A DNA stretch of 64,000 nucleotides, from the NCBI GenBank assembly GCA_025350695.1, contig JANXXI010000005.1:28647-92646 (forward strand). Direction: 5' to 3'. Of this stretch, positions 44,953 to 53,796 are shown piece by piece; position 1 is the first letter of the stretch, and every line of letters begins with the position of its first letter. The DNA is from Acidobacteriota bacterium (GTDB lineage Bacteria > Acidobacteriota > Terriglobia > Bryobacterales > Bryobacteraceae). The notes beneath the pieces were generated by a model, which did no database searches, was not told the origin of the DNA, and worked only from the letters and a program-made list of their open reading frames with translations. A program made the position numbers and the translations under genes.

Positions 44953-47378
44953 AGAAACGACTCGTAGTCATTGGCAACGGCATGGCCGGCGTGGCTTGTG
45001 TGGAGCAAATCCTCAAGCACACCCAAAATTTCGACATCACTATCTTCGGCGACGAAACCCACGTCAATTACAACCGCATCATGCTCTCTTCAGTGTTGGC
45101 CGGGGAAAAAGAATTTGACGACATCGTTTTGAACGGCATCGATTGGTATCGCCAGAATGATATTACACCGCGCCTGGGCTTACGCATCGAAAGCATCGAC
45201 AGTGTGGCAAAGACAGTTACTGACGTGGACGGCGGAGTCACCCCGTACGACAAACTGATTTTCGCCACCGGCTCCAGCGCCTTCATTCCCCCAATGGAGG
45301 GCGTCAAGAAATCGGGCGTCTTCGTGTTCCGCACCTATGACGACACGCGCCAATTGCTCGAGCTTTCCGGCCCTGGCATCAAAGCGGTCGTAATCGGCGG
45401 AGGCCTGCTGGGACTTGAAGCCGCTCGTGGCCTGCAGGTACAAGGTTGCGATGTCACTGTGGTGCACCTGGGCGACACGTTGATGGACCGTCAGCTCGAT
45501 CCGGCCGGCGGCGGCTATCTGCGGGCGAAGATGGAAGCCATGGGCATGCAAGTGCTCTGTGGCCGCTCCACCGAAGCCCTGCTAGGCGGCTCCCACGTGG
45601 AAGGAATCCGCTTCAAAGATGGCGAAGTCATCGAAGCCAATTTGGTGGTTATCGCCGCCGGCATCAAGCCGAATAGCGCACTAGCGAAGACGGCCGGCGT
45701 GTCGGTTAACCGCGGAATCATCGTCAACGATCTGATGGAAACGTCCGATCCTGACATCTACGCTGTGGGCGAATGCACCGAACACAACGGCCAACTTTTC
45801 GGTTTGGTCGCTCCCTTATGGGAACAAGGCAAAGTGCTCGCCGCCGCCATCACCGGTGTTGGCGGACTCAGCTTTAACGGCTCGTCACCCGCCGCTAAAT
45901 TGAAAATTATGGGCGTGGAAGTTTTCTCCGCTGGAAATTTCGACTGCAGCCGGCCGGGCGTCGAGGCCGTGAAGTACGAAGACTCCTCGCTAGGCATCTA
46001 CAAAAAACTGGTGCTGAAGGACGGCCACCTAGAAGGCGTCATTCTTGTCGGCGATGCTTCCGATGATCATCGCTATATGGATTGGCTGCGCACCAACAAG
46101 GATCTCACCTCGCAGCGCCGCCACCTGCTAACGCCGCCGCCGGCCGAAGATGCGGGCGGAGACGTAGCCGCAATTCCTGAAAGCGAGACGATTTGCGGAT
46201 GCATGGGCGTCACCAAGGGCGACATCATTCACGCCATCCACACGCACGGTGTATGCAATATCGCACAACTGAAAGACAAGACGCGCGCCTCAACCGGTTG
46301 CGGCAGTTGCACCAACATGTGCAAGTCACTATTGCGCGCCGTTGCTCCGGAGTTTGAAGAAGACAAGGTAAAGGTTCTGTGCGATTGCGTGCCTTTCCCT
46401 CAGGATAAAATCCGCGAGATGATCCAGTCCCAACGCCTCAAGTCCGTTCAAGAGGTGCTGGACATCTACGGCAATGGCCGCGGCTGCGAAGTTTGCAAAC
46501 CAGCCATTAGTTACCTGGTTGACGTTGTGTGGTGCGGCGATCACGAAGAGGATCGCTCCGCCCGCTTCATCAACGATCGTGTCCATGCCAACATTCAAAA
46601 GGACGGCACGTTCTCCGTTGTTCCGCGTATGCGGGGCGGCGTCACCACCCCGGCCGAACTTCGCAAGATCGCCGACGTCGCCGACAAGTACAATGTGCCG
46701 CTAGTGAAAGTGACAGGCAGCCAGCGCATCGACTTATTGGGCGTGAAAAAAGAAGACCTCCCCAAGATGTGGGAAGACCTCGGCATGCCTTCAGGGCAAG
46801 CTTATGCCAAAGGCCTGCGCATGGTGAAGACTTGCGTTGGCGATGAATATTGCCGCTTCGGCACGCAGAGCGCTCTTTCCACCGGCATCGAGCTCGAACG
46901 GCGTCTGGAAAACCTGTACACTCCGCACAAGACTAAACTGGCGGTTGTTGGTTGCCCTCGCAATTGCGCCGAAGCCACGGTGAAGGATATCGGACTAATC
47001 GGTCAAGAAGGCAGTTGGCAAGTTGTAGTCGGCGGGGCCGCTGGCAAGGGCGTCCGCAAGGCAGACTTGCTGATCACGGTTGAAACAACGGAACTCGCTC
47101 TTGAAGCGGCCGAGGTGTTCTTCCAGTATTACCGCGAAAACGGCCACTACCTTGAGCGTTCCTACGACTTTGTGGAACGTATCGGAATTGAAAAGATTCG
47201 ACGCGAAACAGTATATTCGACCGACGATGTGCGCGCTGGCTTACTTGACCGGCTGCGGAAATCGAAGGATCGATCGAGCGATGCTTGGCTCGAACGAAAC
47301 AATCCACGGGCAACGCAGTTTGTGCAAATTGAGCCGATGCAGATGCAGTACCAAGGAGAGGAGTTAGCCGCAAAATGA
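44949..47378 (+). CDS. nirB: NAD(P)H-dependent assimilatory nitrite reductase, large subunit
   Basis: An 809-residue NirB. Domains in order: FAD/NAD(P)H reductase (VVIGNGMAGVACVEQIL at the start; AVVIGGGLLGLEAARGL NAD motif near 145); two BFD-like iron-sulfur segments, ICGCMG with GCGSC (about 415-452) and LCDC with GCEVC; a ferredoxin-like half domain; and the sirohaem/4Fe-4S nitrite-reducing domain with TCVGDEYC (about 628-635) and GCPRNC (about 669-674). It reduces nitrite to ammonium with six electrons from NAD(P)H. Overlaps nrtD at the start and nirD at the end by four bases each. Confidence 0.96.
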   Translation: MKKRLVVIGNGMAGVACVEQILKHTQNFDITIFGDETHVNYNRIMLSSVLAGEKEFDDIVLNGIDWYRQNDITPRLGLRIESIDSVAKTVTDVDGGVTPYDKLIFATGSSAFIPPMEGVKKSGVFVFRTYDDTRQLLELSGPGIKAVVIGGGLLGLEAARGLQVQGCDVTVVHLGDTLMDRQLDPAGGGYLRAKMEAMGMQVLCGRSTEALLGGSHVEGIRFKDGEVIEANLVVIAAGIKPNSALAKTAGVSVNRGIIVNDLMETSDPDIYAVGECTEHNGQLFGLVAPLWEQGKVLAAAITGVGGLSFNGSSPAAKLKIMGVEVFSAGNFDCSRPGVEAVKYEDSSLGIYKKLVLKDGHLEGVILVGDASDDHRYMDWLRTNKDLTSQRRHLLTPPPAEDAGGDVAAIPESETICGCMGVTKGDIIHAIHTHGVCNIAQLKDKTRASTGCGSCTNMCKSLLRAVAPEFEEDKVKVLCDCVPFPQDKIREMIQSQRLKSVQEVLDIYGNGRGCEVCKPAISYLVDVVWCGDHEEDRSARFINDRVHANIQKDGTFSVVPRMRGGVTTPAELRKIADVADKYNVPLVKVTGSQRIDLLGVKKEDLPKMWEDLGMPSGQAYAKGLRMVKTCVGDEYCRFGTQSALSTGIELERRLENLYTPHKTKLAVVGCPRNCAEATVKDIGLIGQEGSWQVVVGGAAGKGVRKADLLITVETTELALEAAEVFFQYYRENGHYLERSYDFVERIGIEKIRRETVYSTDDVRAGLLDRLRKSKDRSSDAWLERNNPRATQFVQIEPMQMQYQGEELAAK

Positions 47379-47743
47379 ACACTCTTACGGAACAATGGAT
47401 CCAAATCACCCCGACCAGCGAAGTTCCCTTGCGCGAAGGCCGCGAGGTGAAACTAGGGAGCATCAACATCGCCCTATTCAATTTGGGCGACCGTTGGATG
47501 GCTCTTGAAAACCGCTGCCCGCATGGCCACGGCCCGCTTGCCGACGGAATCGTTGGGGGATATGGCACAGCCACAACCGTCACCTGCCCCATGCACAGCC
47601 GGCGAATTTGCCTGGATTCAGGTGCGGTAGTAAAGCCGCTGGGTCAAGGTGGCCCCTGTGTCCGCACCTTCCCCGTGAAGGTGGAAGACGGCATCGTAAT
47701 GCTAGATATCCAAGATTCTAAAGCGCGCGAAGTTGCCGCTTAG
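47375..47743 (+). CDS. nirD: Nitrite reductase small subunit, Rieske-type
   Basis: A 122-residue NirD with a Rieske fold. A full set of [2Fe-2S] ligands is visible: Cys48 and His50 in NRCPHGHG, Cys71 and His74 in CPMH. Enterobacterial NirD lacks these ligands, so this protein probably carries a real cluster, like the fused or plant-type relatives. It would pass electrons in the NirBD complex. Start overlaps the nirB stop by four bases. A 120-base gap follows before the porin gene. Confidence 0.92.
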   Translation: MNTLTEQWIQITPTSEVPLREGREVKLGSINIALFNLGDRWMALENRCPHGHGPLADGIVGGYGTATTVTCPMHSRRICLDSGAVVKPLGQGGPCVRTFPVKVEDGIVMLDIQDSKAREVAA

Positions 47744-47863
47744 TAGTTAATTTTTTTCAAAATCTGACTGGCCCCGCCCCGCCAACTCACCCTCAGTAGT
47801 GACATCCCACGGTCCACGTGTGTCCGGCCCTTGAATTGCACCCAAATCAATAAGGAAGACCTT

Positions 47864-49339
47864 GTGTCCCGTAACTTTTTGTTATTTCTATTCTCCGCGC
47901 TAGCCTTTGGTCAAACCGCGCCAGCGCCAGCGCCAGCACCCGCAGCTCCTCTGAAAATTGGATCGGTCACCGTCACAGGCAGCATCCGATCGCGTCTCGA
48001 AGCCTGGGACTGGTTCACCGCCGATACCGGAGATAACTCCTACGCTTACAACGGAAACATCCTCCGCGTCGCGTTTGCACAGTCTAAAGAAAATTGGGAC
48101 TGGCAACTGGAAATGGCCGCGCCGATTCTGCTCGGCTTGCCGGCAAATTCCGTTGCCCCCGGAGCGCAAGGCCAATTGGGTCTAGGCGCCACTTACTATC
48201 TAAGTAACGGTAGGTCGCAAAACTCCGCGATGATCTTTCCTAAGCAGGGGTACATCCGATTTAAGAACCTTTTTGGCGATTCCAAACAATCTTTGCGTGT
48301 TGGCCGAATCGAGTTTGTGGATGGCGCCGAAATCGCCCCCAAGAACGCTACCCTTGCGACGATCAAGAAAGATCGCATCAGCATGCGTTTGATCGGCCAC
48401 TTCGGATGGGGACACGTCGGTCGCAGCTTCGATGGCGCTAACTACGTTTACAATTCGCCGAAGAACGGCAACTTCACTTTCATCGGGGGCATTCCCACTC
48501 GCGGAGTATTTCAGACCGATGGCTGGGGATGGATGAACACCGGTCTTGGCTATGCTGCTTACTCGAAGGGATGGGGCAAGGGAGTTCATGCCGCTGATAC
48601 GCGTGTGTTCGCCATGTACTATCAGGATTGGCGAGCCACCACCGTCAAGACTGATAACCGCGCTCTTGCGTTGCGACGGGCCGATACCGCGAACCTGCGC
48701 ATCTACAGCTTCGGCGGTCATTCAATCCACGCCATCGACACAAAGAATGGAACGGTCGACCTGCTCGCTTGGGGTACCGGTCAAACCGGGCAATGGGGCG
48801 TCCAAGATCACAACGCTTACGCCGTGGCATTCGAGGGTGGCTTCCAACCCAAGAGTGCAAAGAAGCTGAAGCCCTGGTTCCGTGGCGGCTTTTACAACGG
48901 CTCGGGTGACGACAATCCGAACGACAAAACCCACGGCACGTTCTTCCAGGTGATGCCTACACCCAGACCGTACGCCCGCTTCCCTTTCTTCGACATGATG
49001 AACAATCAAGATATCAATGCCGCGATGATTCTTCGCCCCCACAAACAGGTGACGATTTCAAGCGAGTTCCACGCACTGCGGCTTAGCAACAAGAACGACC
49101 TGTGGTACTCCGGCGGCGGAGCCTATCAGCCCTGGACATTCGGCTATCAAGGACGCGCTACGAACGGCAACCGGTCTCTAGCCAACCTGTATGACACCAG
49201 CGTGGAATACCGCGTCAACCCGCATCTTTCCCTGACCGGATACTATGGCTACGCCGATGGGCGCGCGGTAACAACGGCAATCTACCCCAAGGGTAAGAAT
49301 GGCGCCATGGGCTATGCCGAGGTGCTGTACAAATTCTAG
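47864..49339 (+). CDS. Outer-membrane porin of the alginate-export type
   Basis: A 491-residue beta-barrel protein. Start GTG 47864 is chosen because AAGGA stands eight bases before it and a signal peptide follows (SRNFLLFLFSALAFGQ); an APAPAPAPAA spacer leads into the barrel. GSIRSRLEAWDWF and the DGAEIAPK segment match alginate-export-type porins, and the chain ends in LYKF, an assembly signal. In this position, directly after nirD, it could let nitrate or nitrite through the outer membrane; that is inference from context. Whether it shares the nir transcript is unclear. Confidence 0.75.
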   Translation: MSRNFLLFLFSALAFGQTAPAPAPAPAAPLKIGSVTVTGSIRSRLEAWDWFTADTGDNSYAYNGNILRVAFAQSKENWDWQLEMAAPILLGLPANSVAPGAQGQLGLGATYYLSNGRSQNSAMIFPKQGYIRFKNLFGDSKQSLRVGRIEFVDGAEIAPKNATLATIKKDRISMRLIGHFGWGHVGRSFDGANYVYNSPKNGNFTFIGGIPTRGVFQTDGWGWMNTGLGYAAYSKGWGKGVHAADTRVFAMYYQDWRATTVKTDNRALALRRADTANLRIYSFGGHSIHAIDTKNGTVDLLAWGTGQTGQWGVQDHNAYAVAFEGGFQPKSAKKLKPWFRGGFYNGSGDDNPNDKTHGTFFQVMPTPRPYARFPFFDMMNNQDINAAMILRPHKQVTISSEFHALRLSNKNDLWYSGGGAYQPWTFGYQGRATNGNRSLANLYDTSVEYRVNPHLSLTGYYGYADGRAVTTAIYPKGKNGAMGYAEVLYKF

Positions 49340-49391
49340 AAAGCCGGTGGGGAGAGGAATCCGTTCTTGCGAGAACTCCGTACTGGAAACC

Positions 49392-49793
49392 ATGATCGAT
49401 CCTCTTTCCATCGTAAAAAGATTTGTAGATGAGTATCAGACCACTGGCAACGAAGCCGTCGCTGAAGAATTATTGGCTTCAGATTTTGTAGACCACACCC
49501 CATTCCCCGGTTTTGGCTCTTCCCGCGAAGATGTGAAGCAACTCTTTCGTGTATTACGGGAGGCATTTCCCGACCTAAAAGCGGAGATCGTGGAGCAGTT
49601 TTCAAATGGGGAGATGGTGGCAACGCGCAAGACCTTTCATGGAACTCATAATGGGCGGTTTATGGGAATGGAGCCGACCGGCCGCGAGATCGGCTTACGG
49701 GTGGTTGATCTCGTGCGAGTCCGGGACGGAAAAATGCGCGAGCACTGGAATGTGGTGGATGTCCCCGCACTAATGGCCCAACTTCGCGGCTAA
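49392..49793 (+). CDS. Ester cyclase / SnoaL-like protein
   Basis: A 133-residue protein of the SnoaL-like NTF2 fold: VKRFVDEYQTTGNEAVAEELLASDFVDHTP, then FRVLREAFPDLKAEIVEQFSNGEMVATRKTFHGTHNG and MREHWNVVD. Ester cyclase family members include polyketide cyclases but most bacterial ones are of unknown substrate. ATG 49392 fits the family start; longer frames add a non-homologous leader that overlaps the porin gene. Probably an independent gene. Confidence 0.85.
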   Translation: MIDPLSIVKRFVDEYQTTGNEAVAEELLASDFVDHTPFPGFGSSREDVKQLFRVLREAFPDLKAEIVEQFSNGEMVATRKTFHGTHNGRFMGMEPTGREIGLRVVDLVRVRDGKMREHWNVVDVPALMAQLRG

Positions 49794-49871
49794 CCGGTAT
49801 CTATTCGAACTGAATCCAAGCAGATCGGCTATCATCAGTAAGGTAGGCATCTACGATGGAGGGCATTTCTA

Positions 49872-50582
49872 GTGAACGGCTATCAACAAGAAACTTCGGC
49901 CTGGGATAAACTCACAGGCACCATGACGCTGAGCCCCACCCGGGCTGCTGTAATCAAACAGACGTACATCCTATTTAGTGTTAGCGTTTTAAGCGCAATG
50001 GCGGGCGGCTATATTGGAGCCACTTCGCCGATGATGGTGAGCTTCTTTTCGGGCTGGATGGGCTGGATCGCCGCGATGGCAATCCTGAACATCGTCCCCA
50101 GAATCGCAATCGCAGCCCGGCACAACCCTGTGCTGGGAGTAAGCGCCCTGGTGTTTGACGGATTCTTTTCGGGCATCGCTTTATCGCCCTTACTTTTCTA
50201 CGCAACCATGGTAGCCCCGACGATGATTGTCGCGGCCCTCGGAATTACCGGCTTCGTGTTCCTCGGCGTAACGACGTACATAATGACCTCCGGACGCACG
50301 TTCTCCGCTCCAAAGGGCCTGATGATGGGCATGTTCTTCACCTTGATGGGAGCCATGATCCTTAACAGCTTTATGAACATCGGGGTTCTGGGCATCCTAA
50401 TCAGCTTGGGAATCGGCGCGATGGGCGTCTGCTCACTGGTTTATTCCACCAGTTCGGTACTCGGCACGCCTGACGCCGACAGCCCAATCCCTGGAGCTCT
50501 CATGCTGTTCGCAGGGGTGTTCAACATTTTTGTAGCAGCTCTGAACCTACTGCTCCGTTTGTTGGGCGGAAGCAGAGACTAA
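49872..50582 (+). CDS. Bax inhibitor-1 / YccA-family membrane protein
   Basis: A 236-residue integral membrane protein with about seven hydrophobic helices, matching the BI-1/YccA family. In E. coli YccA modulates the FtsH protease, and other members act as calcium-leak channels; which applies here is unknown. The start is GTG 49872, with GGAGGG at 49858-49863 as ribosome site. FFSGIALSPLLFY and MTSGRTFSAPKGLMMGMF are typical segments. It is followed 16 bases later by the DUF4337 gene, probably in the same transcript. Confidence 0.9.
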   Translation: MNGYQQETSAWDKLTGTMTLSPTRAAVIKQTYILFSVSVLSAMAGGYIGATSPMMVSFFSGWMGWIAAMAILNIVPRIAIAARHNPVLGVSALVFDGFFSGIALSPLLFYATMVAPTMIVAALGITGFVFLGVTTYIMTSGRTFSAPKGLMMGMFFTLMGAMILNSFMNIGVLGILISLGIGAMGVCSLVYSTSSVLGTPDADSPIPGALMLFAGVFNIFVAALNLLLRLLGGSRD

Positions 50583-50598
50583 GGTAAAAGATCCTGAA

Positions 50599-51129
50599 AT
50601 GTCTGAACTTGAAATCCATCACGATGGCGGCCACGACGAAGACCCGTTAGGGAAGAAAATCGGAGTCCTGGCCGCTGTCATTGCTATTTTCCTTTCTGGA
50701 GTAACTATTCTTTCTCACCGCTCGCATACAGCGGCCGTGGTAGAAAAGACCGAGGCTAACAACCAATGGTCCTACTATCAATCGAAAAAGGTTCGTCTCC
50801 ACAATTACGAACTGGGCAAGGACATGATGGAGTTAACCGCCCCCAAGAACGAAGCCGCCGAAGCCAAGATTGCCACTTACGAAAAACAGATCAAACACTA
50901 CGAAAAAGAAGGGGAAGACATTCAGGAGAAGGCCAGGGAACACGATAAAGAATCGAAGTTACAAGAAGAACGAGCCCTGCGTTTTGACTTAGGGGAAGGG
51001 TTTCTTGAACTGGGCTTGGTACTTACGTCCCTCTATTTTCTGTCGAAAAAGAAAATATTTCCGGCGGTGGGAATCGCCGGCGCAATCCTTGGAATCCTGC
51101 TGGGAATAGCGGGCCTAATGACTCATTAA
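50599..51129 (+). CDS. DUF4337 membrane protein
   Basis: A 176-residue protein with a membrane helix at about 22-40, a charged coiled-coil-like middle (NNQWSYYQSKKVR, then KIATYEKQIKHYEKEGEDIQEKA), and two further helices at about 140-173. This layout is the DUF4337 family. Function unknown; the soluble coiled coil probably faces one side of the inner membrane. Likely co-transcribed with the BI-1-like gene. The 224-base gap that follows holds nothing I can assign. Confidence 0.85.
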   Translation: MSELEIHHDGGHDEDPLGKKIGVLAAVIAIFLSGVTILSHRSHTAAVVEKTEANNQWSYYQSKKVRLHNYELGKDMMELTAPKNEAAEAKIATYEKQIKHYEKEGEDIQEKAREHDKESKLQEERALRFDLGEGFLELGLVLTSLYFLSKKKIFPAVGIAGAILGILLGIAGLMTH

Positions 51130-51353
51130 GCAATGTCCCGGTTCTCGCCACAACCCATACGAAACCTCCCGCATCTGGCGACGAAACTCTAATCAACCGG
51201 CCCCAACTCGCCATTCTCGCCCAACCGTCGAATCGCTTCGATGAATACGTGCATCCAATGCGCGAAGAGTATGATTGGTAGATCAGGTTTTCTCCCCTTG
51301 GAAGGTCAGCTGTAGTCGCGAGAATCTAGCCCGATCCCTTCGGACACTTTGCA

Positions 51354-52082
51354 ATGCATCCAAGCCTTGAGCATCAACAACACCGGCCTTGGCCCATCCT
51401 CCAAAGGCCTTGGGTCATGCGCATGCGCTGGGAACAATTGTTGTTTGCCCACTGGCCCATATCGCCCAGTCAACTGCGGCCACTAATTCCCAAAGAACTT
51501 GACTTGGATCTACACGACAACACCGCCTGGCTCGGAGTCGTTCCCTTCACAATGGCCGACGTCTCCCCGCGCTTCATTCCCCACATTCCCGCCATTGCCG
51601 ATTTTCATGAACTCAACGTCCGCACCTACGTCAGCTATCGTGGCAAACCTGGTGTATGGTTCTTCAGTCTTGACGCGGCCAGCCGCTTGGCTGTTCGAAT
51701 CGCTCGCACGGCTTTTCATTTGCCCTATTTTGATGCCCGCATGAAGCTCGAACGTCATGGAAGCGATGTCAACTATGAGAGCAGCCGCGTAGGCGGGCCA
51801 AACCAATTCCGCGCCCGCTATGCTCCGGTTGGCCCTGTGTGGCAAGCCCAACCCGGCAGCCTCGACGAGTGGCTGACCGAGCGCTATTGCTTCTACTGCT
51901 CCGCTCCCTCCGGACAACTGTTGCGCAGCGAGGTCCACCACATGCAATGGCCGCTACAGCATGCCGAAGCGGAGATAGAAATCAATACAATGACCGAACT
52001 GAAACTCCCTGACACGGCTCCCATTCTGCATTATGCCGACCGCATCGACGTAGTGGGTTGGTTGCCGAAAAATGGGGACTGA
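51354..52082 (+). CDS. DUF2071 (YqjF-like) protein
   Basis: A 242-residue protein of the YqjF/DUF2071 group: WVMRMRWEQLLFAHWPISPSQLRPLIPKEL at the start, WLGVVPFTMADV, and FHELNVRTYVSYRGKPGVWFFSLDA are characteristic. The role of the family is unknown; it is sometimes placed near enzymes acting on lipids or pigments. The last five codons and the stop lie inside the inverted repeat at 52067-52178, so the natural C-terminus may have been altered by insertion of that element. Confidence 0.88.
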   Translation: MHPSLEHQQHRPWPILQRPWVMRMRWEQLLFAHWPISPSQLRPLIPKELDLDLHDNTAWLGVVPFTMADVSPRFIPHIPAIADFHELNVRTYVSYRGKPGVWFFSLDAASRLAVRIARTAFHLPYFDARMKLERHGSDVNYESSRVGGPNQFRARYAPVGPVWQAQPGSLDEWLTERYCFYCSAPSGQLLRSEVHHMQWPLQHAEAEIEINTMTELKLPDTAPILHYADRIDVVGWLPKNGD

Positions 52083-52178
52083 CGAAACTGACATCTTTTT
52101 TCGCAACCGCCAGGGATTGATTTTGCTGAAGGGTAATTTGCGAAAAAAGGCTGTCTGTTCCGTCAGTTCCCATTTTTC
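52067..52178. repeat. Imperfect inverted repeat spanning the ends of two convergent genes
   Basis: Left arm 52067-52106 and right arm 52138-52178 (reverse-complemented) share GAAAAATGGG, ACTGACG, and CTTTTTTCGCAA with only a few differences; a 31-base centre separates them. The left arm supplies the stop of the DUF2071 gene (TGA at 52080-52082) and the right arm the stop of ispE (TGA at 52165-52163). It looks like a small mobile or palindromic repeat (REP/MITE-like). It could also act as a bidirectional terminator. Confidence 0.7.
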
Positions 52179-53131
52179 AACGTAGAGTTTGAAGGTGGCC
52201 AATTCAAACCATCGGAATGCTCCCCCAACTGTTTGAACCACAGCTTCCGAAACTGCACCCTACTCACGGTCATCGTGCGAAATGTCCGCCATCGTTTCAG
52301 TCCTACTTCGGCAGCAACCAACGCCCGGCGATTTTCGTAGACTCCGTACATCGTCGAACCGCTACCCGTCATCCCCGCGGGCGACGCCCCTGTCGACCAC
52401 AACTTGCGCTGAATCGTCGCTAGTTCAGGAAACTCCGCAAATGCCGGACCCTCGAAGTCATTTTCAAGTGATGCCCTTTTGTCCCGATAGAACCTACGGC
52501 CGTCACTCCGCCAAACTTCATCTTCAAACCCGGCTGTCGAAAAAGCACCGCCACCAAGTCGCGCCGATAACGTCTGATAGGCCTCAGGCGTGGATATGGG
52601 AAATCCTGGCGTCACAAGCAGCACTGGCTCCGACGGGCCGTCAGGCAAAGGATACAGCTCGGTTCCCCGCCCCAAACCCAAAGCCCTTCCACCATGCAAG
52701 AAGAAGGGAACGTCGCTCCCAAGCGAAGCACCAATTCGGGATAGCACATCCATCGGAACCCGAACGCCCATTAAAGCCGGGAGCCCCAGCAACACTGCCG
52801 CCGCATCGGTTGACCCGCCGCCAAGCCCGCCGCCCATCGGAATGCGCTTGGTCAACTTGAAGCTCACGCGTGCGCCCCTTCCGGTTTCATCCAAGAGAGC
52901 ATTGGCCGCACGTACAATCAGGTTGTCTGCAATGTTCAATTCCGATTCGAGCGTCACTTCGCGCGAGCGCGACGCCGCATACTGGACGTCAATCCAATCG
53001 GCCAGCCCAATGCTCTGGAACAGCGTACGCAACTCATGAAACCCGTCCGACCGCTTATAAAGAACCCGTAATCCAAGGTTCAATTTCGCGGTGGCAACCA
53101 GCCGCGCACTCCTGTAATTTATTAAGCCCAA
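52163..53131 (-). CDS. ispE: 4-diphosphocytidyl-2-C-methyl-D-erythritol kinase
   Basis: A 322-residue GHMP kinase that phosphorylates CDP-methylerythritol in the MEP route to isoprenoid precursors. TAKLNLGLRV at the start, the ATP loop PMGGGLGGGSTDAA (about 98-111) and the C-terminal GMTGSGSTMYGV motif are diagnostic. Length is a little above average; the last residues (STLKNGN) come from the inverted repeat and the original C-terminus may have been replaced. It begins three bases after the apt gene, so apt and ispE are co-transcribed. Confidence 0.95.
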   Translation of the reverse strand: MGLINYRSARLVATAKLNLGLRVLYKRSDGFHELRTLFQSIGLADWIDVQYAASRSREVTLESELNIADNLIVRAANALLDETGRGARVSFKLTKRIPMGGGLGGGSTDAAAVLLGLPALMGVRVPMDVLSRIGASLGSDVPFFLHGGRALGLGRGTELYPLPDGPSEPVLLVTPGFPISTPEAYQTLSARLGGGAFSTAGFEDEVWRSDGRRFYRDKRASLENDFEGPAFAEFPELATIQRKLWSTGASPAGMTGSGSTMYGVYENRRALVAAEVGLKRWRTFRTMTVSRVQFRKLWFKQLGEHSDGLNWPPSNSTLKNGN

Positions 53132-53134
53132 TTC

Positions 53135-53650
53135 TTAATAGTGCAACAGCGAAGCGATCTTATGCGACCCCAACCGCTCCCGGCCCTTTAAGAAATCCAG
53201 TTCCAGCACGAACCCAAACCCAGCCACCTTGCCGCCGAGCTGTTCCACCAATTGTCCCACTGCCTGAGCCGTGCCACCGGTTGCCAACACATCGTCAATA
53301 ATCAGAACACGTTGCCCGGGCTCGACGGCATCATCGTGAATTTCTAGAGTGTCTGTGCCGTACTCAAGGGCATACTCAATCGACCTGGTTGACGAAGGAA
53401 GCTTCTTCGGCTTGCGAATGGGCACAAAACCCTTGCCTAACAAGTAGGCGACGGTGGGGGCAAAGAAAAATCCCCGGGCTTCAATACCGGCCACAACATC
53501 GACGCTCCCGGCGGGGTAGGCTTTTGCCAACCCATCGATTACGGCTTTCAGCCCTGGGCCGTCTTTCATTAAGGTGGTGATGTCAAAAAAATTGATGCCA
53601 GGCTTGGGGAAGTCGGGCACTTCGCGGATCAACGATTTCAAATGGTCCAT
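53135..53650 (-). CDS. apt: Adenine phosphoribosyltransferase
   Basis: A 171-residue type I phosphoribosyltransferase. The PRPP-binding motif [14 protein letters not shown] lies near residues 116-129, and the start [27 protein letters not shown] is typical of Apt. It converts adenine and PRPP to AMP (purine salvage). Start ATG 53650 fits normal Apt length; longer frames add 45 non-homologous residues. The gene is divergent from the Omp85-like gene over 146 bases. Confidence 0.95.
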   Translation of the reverse strand: MDHLKSLIREVPDFPKPGINFFDITTLMKDGPGLKAVIDGLAKAYPAGSVDVVAGIEARGFFFAPTVAYLLGKGFVPIRKPKKLPSSTRSIEYALEYGTDTLEIHDDAVEPGQRVLIIDDVLATGGTAQAVGQLVEQLGGKVAGFGFVLELDFLKGRERLGSHKIASLLHY

Positions 53651-53768
53651 TGGAATTTTTGATTGTAGCGCAAAGCCCTCTGCCGCTACCTGTGCTAAAA
53701 ATTCACACTCAGTGCCACGCAACCACACACACCTCTCGCGCCGTCTAATCAATTCAACACTTTTCGGT

Positions 53769-53784
53769 TGGCAGGTGGCGTGCA
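53769..53784 (+). promoter_or_regulatory. Sigma-54-type -24/-12 promoter match
   Basis: TGGCAG, five bases, then GTGCA: the GG and GC dinucleotides stand ten bases apart as sigma-54 promoters require, with 5/6 and 4/5 matches to TGGCAC and TTGCA. It lies just upstream of the Omp85/DUF4390/NtrYX-like operon, whose last gene encodes a sigma-54 activator. The ATG at 53797 would then begin almost at the transcript start; ATG 53815 is an alternative start. Confidence 0.45.
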
Positions 53785-53796
53785 TTGTCTATAGTC

